From Oscarella lobularis (Eukaryota; Porifera; Homoscleromorpha; Homosclerophorida; Oscarellidae), in contig NC_089185.1 in the NCBI RefSeq assembly GCF_947507565.1, positions 1,302,001-1,366,000 on the forward strand: a stretch of 64,000 bases of DNA, read 5' to 3'. How positions within the stretch are numbered: the stretch's first letter is position 1; every line of letters begins with the position of its first letter. The position numbers and the translations under genes were made by a program. This document shows, piece by piece, positions 10,587 through 21,881 of the stretch. The notes under the pieces were generated by a model, which saw only the letters and a list, made by a program, of their open reading frames with translations, was not told the DNA's origin and searched no databases.

Positions 10587-13500
10587 CTACTGTAGTACAG
10601 ACAGTAGTAGTATAGACTCACACGAACAGTCAAACCAGGGACTTAGGGGGGGGGGGGGGGGGGGGGTCGGTACAGTAAAAGCGTCAACCGAGTCTTTCAT
10701 TCCACAAAGGCCGCCATTAAATTTCTTGTCAAACGGCCAGTTTTTGTCGCACCGCCCTTCATATTTGGCGGGAAAGCCACGAGCAGCACAGGTACTATAG
10801 AGCGATGAGAAGTCATACTGTGCCGTCTGTAGATCATTGCCTTCTTTGATTTGTCTCTCGCATTCCTCATCTGATTTCCCACTCGCTCTGCATCGACAAT
10901 AAATTTGATCAACTTCAGGGTTACAAGTCTCGTTGGGCTTTCGTTCCGGTCCCTCGCAGGTCACCTTGCATTCAGCGCACACGGACTGCCGAAGAACCTC
11001 CCCTGCCTTGATCTCAGCGAGAATTTTAGTGAACGCTTCACGATTCTTAGAATTCTTCTCCGTACCCTTGATAATTCCCAGGTCCCACACAGCACCACCG
11101 GTGCTCATAGCAAGCGGCGCGTACTCAACGAACGCGCGACACGACTCATCCATTTCTGAATCGTGTGCAGGCGTCAATGAGATATTTATGCTTGAATTTT
11201 GAAAGCCGCCCGTTTCGACCGTCTTTCCGTCGAGGCCGTGGATATGCCCCTGAAAATCGACGGCAACGATATCTTGATTGTCCACGGCATTCGATTCGAA
11301 GTTGAATTTTCCAAGTAGGTTCAATGTGGCTTTGCGCTTGATGAGCTCTTTCCGAATGTCATCCAACGACGAATTGGTGCCGCCATCGGTGTTTCGAAAC
11401 GGATCGCGCGGCTCGTCCGTGATGAGAGCCAAGTTGAGCGCGACGTCTTTGTTATGTTTGCGCAAGTCGCCGATCTTCAAGGCGTGTTCGATCGCCTCAT
11501 AGCCGTCTTCCGCATTTCCTTTCCTCCTGAATTTAGCCATGGCCTTCTCCACTTTCGACGCGGTCATTTTAGCTTTCCCATCGACCTTCACAACCGACGA
11601 GCGATTCTGGCGAAAGTCAAGGCCCCCATAGTTTTCGGCATTTCCAAACAGAACGACATAGTATTTGTTCTTCAGCATTTTCGTGTTACCGATATTGCTA
11701 TTTTTGAGAGCATTGTCGAGAGCTTTCACCGCGCTCGGAATCCAGCTCTGCTCCTTATCCATGCTATCGGAGTCGTCGACAATGACGACGATGTCGGCGG
11801 CCAAACGACGGGGAAAATCGCGGCCTATCTTGAGTTCGCGATAGGTCGTGCCTTCGACACACTTTTCCCCTAAAGAGACAAGAACAGGATAGATACTATA
11901 CGTAGAACGCTTTCTTTCGCTTTGTTACCGCATGGGTTCGGTTCTGCACACTAAAGGTGATATCGTGAGTCAACGACAATTACAGTAGGAAATTTCCCCC
12001 CTTACCATCCATTGGTCGCCGTTGCAAAATACAATCCTTCCCGTCGTTGCGTCGTGATACATTTGGCCTTCGTTTTGTTGATTGCACGGCTGGTTTTGTA
12101 CGTCGTCCACATTCGTAATATTTGGTCCCGGTTGACCGGAATCTCCCTTATAGGTAGAAATGAGAACATACGAAGAAGGATTAGGTCTTAACTGACAGTC
12201 TCGCCCGTGTCTCCTTTTTCGCCGGCTTCGCCTTTCGGACCCTTTATTCAAACGACGTGCATTTCTATATCATAATGAAGCGAATGGAGTTTACCTTCAC
12301 ACCTTTATCACCTTTTTCGCCCATCACAATCTGCTGACCCTAGAAAACTGTGAAAAATTTGCTAATAAGAAACAAGGCGACCTACCCCAGTTGCACGTTC
12401 ACCCGGTTCTCCCTAATAAACGTTTGCAAGATAATCTTGTTGGCCAGAGCGTACGATTACCATATCGCCTTTCGTTCCACTCGGCCCTTCAGCTCCACGT
12501 TCTCCACGTTGTCCCGGGTTGCCGTTGTCTCCGGGATCTCCAAAATCTCCGCATTCCTAATTCGAATCAACAAATGCGTGCTATTAATTAAAATGGAGCT
12601 TTTGTTCTACCCCTTTCGTCCCATTCATTCCATCGTTTCCACTAACACCACGATTTCCTTTTCGTCCCTACGTTCCATTATTGATCTGTCTCTCTCTTTC
12701 ATTAGGTATTCAATGACTCTACCTGCATCCCTGTATCTCCACGCTCGCCAGAATCGCCTGGACGTCCGACGCTACCCTGGTCACCCTACAAATCCGTCCA
12801 AGTGAAATAAAGTGATACACATGTAATGACTTTCTTCACCTTCATTCCTATTTCTCCTTGACTTCCTTCTGAACCGATATCGCCCTACCGTCAAGGCACG
12901 TGTGAATCCTTGAAATCTAGCACTAGTACTTGTACGTTTGGTCCCACAGCACCCCGCTGCCCAGAAGAGCCCGTTGCTCCTTGTTTTCAACAAAACAAAC
13001 TTCTGAGCCAGGAAGTTGAAATCTAAATGAATGAACGCACCTTCGCTCCTCGCGGTCCCGTTCCTGGCTCTCCAGGTTCTCCCTAAAAGTTTACGCCAAT
13101 ATAACGCAGCCTATCAATCGTCCCTAAAACTAACCTGAGGCCCTGGTGAACCAGGGAGCGTATGCCAGTGCCACTACAATGAATAATTTACTGTACACAG
13201 ATTTCAATACCACTCAACACATGCAAATATACCCATGGCGGATATTGTCCACGAGGGCCACGGTTACCCCTTTCTCCCTCATATCCCTTCATTAGAGATT
13301 ATTAGAGTAATCCGGTTTTTTAACTACTCTACAAACTCTGGGTCCAGTCATTCCAGGAAAACCTTTTTGTCCCTGTACATAGAAAAGTCTAAGAGAATCT
13401 TCAGCTCAACTCGAAGAATTGCTAAAAACCTGTTGACGTTCGCAGGGCAGCACGCACGAGGATACATCTCCTGATGAGTAGTTTTCTGCACCAACGTAGA

Positions 13501-13589
13501 TAATACAACATATAACTTTCGGACACTGTCTAACCAGCTGCTGCAATCGGTAGTAGGCTGAGTAACGCAAAAAGAATTGTTTTCAGCAT
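10587..13589 (-). CDS. Collagen-VWA secreted protein, copy C (mosaic)
   Basis: Same layout as the other copies: start at 13589 with signal peptide MLKTILFALLSLLPIAAAG, a CxxxC exon (SSCVLPC), Gly-X-Y exons, CNQQNEG/FCNGDQW exon near 12007-12150, micro-exon 11929-11950 and VWA exon 10587-11869. MIDAS VDDSDSM is intact. The gene is a mosaic: from the 3' end up to about 12890 it matches copies A/B; above that it matches copy D. A run of 21 G at about 10647-10667 (four G in copy B) changes the C-terminal frame, giving a proline run and an extra tail of about 20 residues instead of PTPKSLV. The run could be real slippage or a sequencing artefact. Confidence 0.83.
10647..10667. repeat. 21-base poly-G run in copy C
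   Basis: An uninterrupted G run (C on the coding strand) sits inside the last codons of copy C. The matching site in copy B near 6507 has four G. The difference of 17 bases is not a multiple of three. Confidence 0.9.
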
Positions 13590-14341
13590 GTCGCACTCTT
13601 CTGCTCTAATGAGACAGTTGCATCTGTTTGACACTTTTTAAGGACGCGTCTCAATCTGTAGACGTGGGCTGCTTCACGTGAGCTGGTAACCGCATGCAGA
13701 AAAAGACTGGTCTCAAAAACTTGAAAGACAATTTAAGAACTACTAAAATATTGAAATATTGATCTTGAAACTGTTATCCCGATTGGCTGCTTGAGTAGCG
13801 ACGTCTTTCGTTCACAAAACGGCCTGGTATCCAGTTTGTTTTCATCAACGTTGACTCCCAATGAGGAAGTCTGTAGAAAATTAGCTTCCAATCAAACTTC
13901 CGAACGGAAGTCAGTTCGGAAGTCAACCGCAACAGCAGCTTCTATATATGCACTCGGGCTTAACTTCCGAGAACGAGGGAACGTGGCGCATACGTCAACT
14001 CAACTGCGAACGAATACCAGCTTTTCTGTCGTCCAGCTCACCCCATTCATATATTGATGTTCAACTGGAACGATTCTGTGATGGTGCAACAGTGCAAGGA
14101 TAGGTAGATGTCAACGACTCTGCGCTTGTACATGTGCTGGCCGTCAGCGTCGTCAACGCGCTATAGAAGACATTCGTCGGATCTACCGACTGGCGCGACA
14201 GCTTTTTAGTAGCGAGCGCTACTACTGTCGAGAGAGAAGTGGGGCCCTCCGGCGTTCACGTGCGTTCGCGTGATTTCGTACGGTGAGTTGATGATTGACA
14301 GAGACCAAGACGCATAGACAAGCACGCACACACACGAACGC
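13590..14341. other. Spacer between collagen copies C and D
   Basis: The left side is the copy C upstream region with TTCACGTGAG at 13673-13682. No YRDC trace was found. Near 13893-13935 the sequence AACTTCCGAACGGAAGTCAG followed by TTCGGAAGTC forms repeated GGAAGT-type sites. The part from 14042 on aligns loosely with the 6211 region (CCCCATTC followed by a GAACGATTCTGTGA block). Confidence 0.5.
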
Positions 14342-17300
14342 TCACGGCGAATGATACACAAAACTGTCTGGTGAATTCGTCAGTCCGCATATTTTGCCAT
14401 CAAATTTCTTGCCAAACGGCCAGTTTGGGTCGCACCAGCCTTCATAGTTGGCAGGAAAGCCACCACCATCATCAGGATCAGCACAGGTGCTATAGAGCGA
14501 CGAGAAGACATGCTGTGCCGTCTGAGGACTCTGGAGATCATTGGCTTCGTCGTCATTGATTTGTCCCCTGCACTCCTCATCCGATTTCCCACTCATTCTG
14601 CACCGACAATAAGTTTGATCAATTTCCTGACTACACTTTTCAGCGGGCTTTCGTTCCGGTCCCTCACACGTCCCCTTGCATTCAGCGCATATTGACTGCA
14701 GAACAACCTCCTCTACCTTAATCCGAGCGAGAGCGTTGGTGAACGCCGTGCGATCTTTAGAATTACTCTCCGTATCTTTGATAATTCCCAGGTCCCACAC
14801 AGCACCACCGGTGCTCATAGCAAGCGGCGCGTACTGAACGAACGCGCGACACGACTCCTCTAGGTCGAAGGCACGCTGAGCAGTGACTGAAACACTGATG
14901 CTTGAATTTTGAAAGCCGTCCGTTTCAATCGTTTCTCCGTCGAGACTGTGAATTCTTCCTTGACTATCGACGGCGACAATTTTTTCATTGTTCATGAAAT
15001 TTGATTCGAAGTTGAATTTTCCAAGTACATTCACTGTAGCCTTGCGCTTGAGCAGCTCATCCCGAATGTCATTCAATGACGACACGGTGCCCGGCCCGGT
15101 GTTTCCAAACGGATCGCGCGGCTCGTCTGTGACGAGAGCTAGATTGAGCGCAACGTCGTCGCGGCGTCGCAATTCCTCGATGCTCAAAGCGAGTTCGATC
15201 GCCTGATAGCCGTCTTCCGCATTTCCATTCTTACCGAATTTAGCCATGGCCTCCTCCACTTCCCCCGACTCCATTTGAGCGCGTCCATTGACCGTCACAA
15301 TCGACGTGCGATTATTGCGAAAGTTAGGGCCCTCGGTATTTCCAAAGAGAACGACGTAGTATTTGTTTCTCAGCTTTGCTCTCCTCCCGATGTTGCTATT
15401 TCGGAAAGCCCGCTCGAGAGCGTTCACCGCGCTCGGAATCCAGCCCTGTTCCGCCGCCATGCTTGCGGAGTCGTCAACGATGAGAACGATGTCGACGGCC
15501 GAACGCGAAGGCAGTTCGTTACCAATTCCGAGTTCGCGATAGGTTGTGTTTTCAGTACACTGTCCTACTAAAGAGATGAACATGCGTCTATTTAGATACA
15601 CACGTAGCAACGCTTTTTTTCGCGCTCTTTTACCACAGAAGTTTGATTCTACACACTAAAAGCGACTTCGTGAGTCACAATGACAATTATGTGCGCGGAT
15701 TAGCGCTTACCTTCCATTCATCGCCGTTGCAAAAGACGATTTCTCCCGTCGTTGCATCGTGATGTATTTGACCCTCGTTCTGTTGATTGCACGGCTGGCT
15801 TAGAGCGGCGTCCACATTCACAATATTCGGTCCCGGTTCACCGGGATCTCCCTTTATGGTTAGAAATGAGAACATGTGCAGAAGAAATGGGTCTCAACTG
15901 ACAGCATCGCCCTTGTCTCCTCTCTCGTTGCTGTCCTCGCCTTTCTGACCCTTAATTAATAATCGAAACGACGTGCATTTCTATGTGATGGTGTAGCAAA
16001 CGTTGTTTACCTTTACACCTTTATCACCCTTTTGGCCGAATACTACCTGACCCTACAAAACTGTGAAAAATCTGCTAATAAGAAACCAGGAGACATACTC
16101 CAGTTGAAGGATGACCCGCGTCTCCCTAACACATTTGCAATTAACTTCTATTGCGTACGGACACTCTTCTTCTATGTACTTCATCGCCTTGCACTCCTTT
16201 AGCACCAACGACGCCTTTTGGTCCCTTGCACAAATGTATACCACCTAGTCGCGAATACGCATTTGTAAACTAATCTCACTGGATCGCCGTTTTCTCCAGC
16301 ATCTCCTTGATCTCCGAGGTTCTGATCCACATGGAGTAACCAATATGACAATGTGTGATTAAAACGCCCTGTCTTACCCCTGGGGCTCCACCTGCTCCGT
16401 TTTCCCCGTCGCGACCACGCAGTCCAGGCAATCCCTAAGTAGTTTCAATTCTTTATCTCTCTGTCTTGCACTTTGCAACGACCCTACCAATAATCCTTGA
16501 TCTCCACGTTCACCAGGAACGCCTGGACGTCCTCTTTCACCCGAAGAACCCTACAAAGTCTTCCAATATAATGCAGCACAATTACTATTGGTAGTGAGTC
16601 ATCACCTTGAGTCCCACGTCTCCTTTACGTCCTTTCAAACCGGTATCTCCCTACGGTCAAGGTACTTGGGAATCCTTGAAAAAACGTCTAGCTTTAGTAC
16701 CTGTACATCTTGTCCCATAGCACCCGGTTGCCCGGCAATGCCCTTTACGCCCTATTTCGATCAAAAAGGTTCGAGCAGACTGTTGAAATATAAGTAGAAG
16801 CGCACCTTTTCTCCTCGTGGTCCAGTCCCTTGCTCTCCAGGTTCTCCCTGAAAATTGGAACTCCATAAAATAGCCTATCAATCATGTTAGAACTAACCGG
16901 AGCTCCAGGAAGCCCCGGCAAACCAGGAAGTATATGCCAGTGCCACTACAAATGCATAATAACCACGTGCAGATTTCAATACCACATCTATATACACATA
17001 CCCAGAGTGGATACCGTCCACGAGGACCACGACGACCGATTTCTCCCTCATATCCCTTTATTTTTATTGAGAACATTAAACAATACGTTTAATTTTTATG
17101 CTACGAACTCCGAGTCCAGACTCTCCAGGAAAACCCTTTTCTCCCTACGCATAGAAAAGTCTAAGAGAATCTTCAGCTCGACTCGAAGAATAGCAAACCT
17201 GTCGAGCTTTGCAGGACAACAAGCAAGAGGACAGATCTCCCGAGAAGTAGTCGTCTGCACCGACTTACGTAACAGTATATAACTTTGCAAATTTGACGTC

Positions 17301-17356
17301 TAACCAGCTAGTGCAATCTGTAGTAGACTTGCTCCAGCGATGAATGCGAGAAGCAT
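14342..17356 (-). CDS. Collagen-VWA secreted protein, copy D
   Basis: Rightmost array member. The start at 17356 gives a good signal peptide, MLLAFIAGASLLQIALAG, followed by a CxxxC exon and Gly-X-Y exons down to about 15900. The exon near 15715-15855 has CNQQNEG and FCNGDEW. The micro-exon is 15634-15655 (CVESNFC plus one base) and the VWA exon 14342-15567. MIDAS reads VDDSASM and the acidic site TDEP. Cysteine-rich tail as in the other copies, ending DSFVYHSP. It is about as diverged from B/C as A is in the VWA part; its 5' half is the closest relative of the copy C 5' half. Confidence 0.86.
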
Positions 17357-17955
17357 TGTCGTTGTGCGCTCGCTGCTCTAATGACGCAATCTGCTGCTGT
17401 TTGAAACCTTTTAAGGAGGCGTTAGCCGTAGCTATGCGAAGCGGTTCACGTGAGTTATTGAATTAGAGAGGTCGCTCTGAAAAACAAAAAAAAATCCCTT
17501 ATGACGTGTTGTTTTGATTGGCCACACGCGTGTACATCCAGCAGCGTTGTCTTTCAAGCACAATATTTCGTCGTATAACGGATAAGACCAGATAAACAAT
17601 GCACAGATACATAGACACTCTTTATTCTAATGGCACGTGATTGCCGACTCCATTGGAGGTCGTGTATCTGGAAAGTGCAGCGAAACCGTGGGGGTTGTCG
17701 GGGGGAGAGCTATAGGCCCCCAGGCAAAAAAAGACCAACCCCCGCAAACGAGAATTATTATATGCAAATGATGATTGTTATCATTTTCACGCTCACGTTA
17801 ACATCAAATAACACTTGAATAACATTTGAATGTCTGGTATTATCCCTTGTCAGAATCGCATATCGATTCGTTTGGAAGTGTAGACAAGCAGATAAAAAGC
17901 CATAGACGTGTGGACAGGGTGTGGATAAGCTGGTCTTAGCGCACGCTTTATCGGA
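17357..17955. other. Divergent promoter region, collagen D and MMACHC
   Basis: About 600 bases between two divergent starts. Near the collagen side CCTTTTAAGG at 17407-17416 is a CArG-like/TATA-like box about 50 bases upstream of the ATG, and TTCACGTGAG lies at 17445-17454. The stretch 17650-17770 has no features. No gene seen. Confidence 0.5.
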
Positions 17956-18752
17956 ATGAGCGAGGAAATCCTCGTCGAAATACGCGATTTTTTGTCGCCG
18001 AGAGGCTTCGAGTGCGCGCCATTCAAGGTATACACCGAGTGCGTGTAAGAAAAGCGCGTTCCAACGCTTCCACGCAGGTGCAATGGTACAACGAGGTCGT
18101 GCAAAGCGCGTTTCGCTTACGTTATCCGCCCGATACGTTGGCCGTGAGCATAATCAGCACGCCATCGATGTTCGAGAAGACATTCAAGCCGTTCGTCGCG
18201 TCGACGGACTGGACGAATCGCTCGGAAAGTCCTTCCGATCCTCTCGATCGATGCATTCACGAGCAATTGGAAGAAGCGAGCCGACGACTCGCCGATCGGG
18301 GCTTCAACGTCGACATAATCCACGACTACGACTTGGATTTCACGAGAAAGCCCCGAATACTCGTTCAAACGGCCGGTCACGTGTCGGGACAAGCGTATTA
18401 CTATCAGCGTTCGCACGTGACCGCGTCCGCGCCGTGGCCGACGAATAAGCCCATCTACGGCGTGTCGATTCATCCGAAGTACGGGGGCTGGTTTGCATTT
18501 CGAGGCGTCTTGATCTTCCGCGACGTCGCCGTCGAACTGAAGCGAAGGGAGCCCGAAGACGTCGTATCGACAAACGAAAAACGAATCGAATTGTTGGAAA
18601 AATTCAATTCGTCGTGGGAGGATTTTCAGTATCGAGACGTGGTACCGGTAGAGGAGAGATACTCAGATGAGCAGAAGGCGTACTTTGCCGCCACTCCAGG
18701 AGCAGCGAGAAGAAAATTACTTGGGCTGCCATCACTGAACGACGTTAATTAA
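17956..18752 (+). CDS. MMACHC: Cobalamin trafficking protein CblC
   Basis: MMACHC removes the upper axial ligand of incoming cobalamins in the cytosol (using glutathione for alkyl forms) and hands the vitamin on for methionine synthase and methylmalonyl-CoA mutase. Two exons, 17956-18027 and 18078-18752, are joined by a 50-base intron in phase 0, giving 248 residues. Family motifs are visible: WYNEVV, LSIISTP-type strand with STPSMFEK, HVSGQAYYYQR, IHPKYGGWFAFRG and ERYSDEQKAYF. The core is complete, while the proline-rich C-terminal tail of the human protein is absent; the protein ends soon after the LLGLP motif. The HPxxGGWF and AYYYQR motifs make this assignment firm. Confidence 0.95.
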
Positions 18753-18798
18753 TACATAGATAAAGATAAGTTTGCCTGCATCTTTGGCACATTTTTTG

Positions 18799-20498
<1,700 letters not shown>

Positions 20499-20668
20499 TG
20501 CAGCACGGACTTGCAGAAGTCTTGAAATTCTGCGCAGGTAAATATACACCTGCGTTTCGGTACGCGTCACTGCGCGAAAGTGCGACTTTTCGTTACCTCA
20601 CCAAGCGGTGTACGGTAACTGCTTTGTTCTGCCTTACGTTTGAAGAACGACATTGTCTCTGCGGTTCG
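20499..20668. promoter_or_regulatory. Divergent promoter, ACAT2 and SYF2
   Basis: Only 170 bases separate the two opposed start codons, so both genes must start from this stretch. No TATA box is obvious. Confidence 0.5.
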
Positions 20669-21756
20669 ATGGTAAAAGTGGAATCGATCTCTATTTGTCT
20701 GCTTCGTTAGACGCTTTTTTTAGGATAAGGCCGACTGCGATAAAGCGAGCGAAGCCTCTGGAGTCGAAAAAGACGTCGAGGGATCTTCGACGGGAGACCG
20801 CGACGCCGCGCCCTCTTCGGCAGCCGCTTTGAAGCGTGAAGAGCGGATGAAACGGCTGAGGGAACTGCATTTGAAAAGAGTGAGAAAAACGAATCTATTC
20901 GCACACAAAGCCGTTTACTATTCGCCGCAGAACGAAGCGAGAAAGTTGAACCACGTCGAAGTCGTGGAAGAAGATCGTAAGAAAAAGCTCCCGTACAATC
21001 ACGACGCGAAAAAATCGCGCGTGGAATGGGAATTGGCCGAAGCTGAAGCGAAAAAGGCAAAAATTAAAAAAAATTAAAAATTTCAATGACATCGTTTTTT
21101 TTTCTAAACTTACGTGCGTTTATTAGAAAGCAGAGGAAAGAGGCGATGACTACGGTCGAACAAAGCTCCTCGACGTCGGTGCAGACGAACTGGATCGATT
21201 GGATCGGAAGCGAAAGAAAAAGAATCCCGATCAGGGATTTTCTGGGTTTGCCGACGCGCAATTTCGGCAGTACCAGCGCTTGACGAGGCAGATGGATCCC
21301 GACGTGGAAGCCTACGATGCACAGAAGGAAAAATTGTACGCTGACTACTCGGTTCTAACTCCCCTTTGATGTGACGTGTTTTTTTTTTAATTAAGGGGAG
21401 ACGATTTCTATGCGACAGCCAATACCATTCTCGATCCTCTCCTGACGGCGCCGAGCAAGGAAGGCGTGGATCGAATGGTCAACGATTTGGAAAAGCAGTA
21501 CGTTTAGGGATTAATTCGTGGAACCATTGCCCCCCCCCCCTCTCTTCCTTTGTTTGTGTGTATTTTATCTCCTCCTTCTTCTCCTCGCAGGGCTGCAAAG
21601 AGAGCCAAGTTCAGTCGTCGACGGCAGTTCTTCGACGATGCTGACATTGACTACATCAACGAGAGAAACATGAAGTTCAACAAGAAAGCGTCTCGGTACT
21701 ACAACAAATTCACGGCCGAAATCAAGCAGAATCTCGAACGGGGCACAGCCGTCTAA
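20669..21756 (+). CDS. SYF2: Pre-mRNA-splicing factor SYF2
   Basis: SYF2 belongs to the Prp19/NTC-associated proteins of the activated spliceosome. Conserved blocks in order are [58 protein letters not shown] and the C-terminal [12 protein letters not shown]...NLERGTAV. The only start that fits is ATG at 20669-20671, after which a GT donor follows at once, so exon 1 codes for the initiator Met alone; exon 2 starts at 20724. Exon 3 begins at 20931. The intron after it has no GT donor in a usable place; AAG followed by GCAAAA near 21055 fits as a GC-AG intron ending TTATTAG before 21127. Two later short introns complete the gene. The protein is about 250 residues, normal for SYF2. Confidence 0.92.
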
Positions 21757-21881
21757 AGACGTCGTCATTCGTCTTTGTCAAACGATTTCATATCTAGATA
21801 AATGTAGCGAGTAAAAAAGTAGACGTAGTATGCAATAAATATGCGGACTGCACTTGCGAGAGCACGTACGTTGGTCGCCGT

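Larger units (their letters stand above)
1..17356 (-). repeat. Tandem array of five collagen-VWA genes
   Basis: Five copies of one gene lie head to tail, all on the minus strand, with start codons at about 305, 5414, 9455, 13589 and 17356, so the repeat period is 3.8-5.1 kb. Each full copy reads signal peptide, short CxxxC segment, Gly-X-Y exons, a Cys-Trp segment, a micro-exon and one large VWA exon. The spacers also share blocks: 5985-6480 is nearly the same as 10135-10640. The longest period (copy 0 to A) contains an intact YRDC gene. I call the copies 0, A, B, C and D from left to right. Confidence 0.93.

Noticed and set aside
13880-13990. Inverted GGAAGT/ACTTCC motifs as a mobile-element end
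   Set aside because: The motifs are short, lack flanking target duplications and do not recur as a unit in the window.
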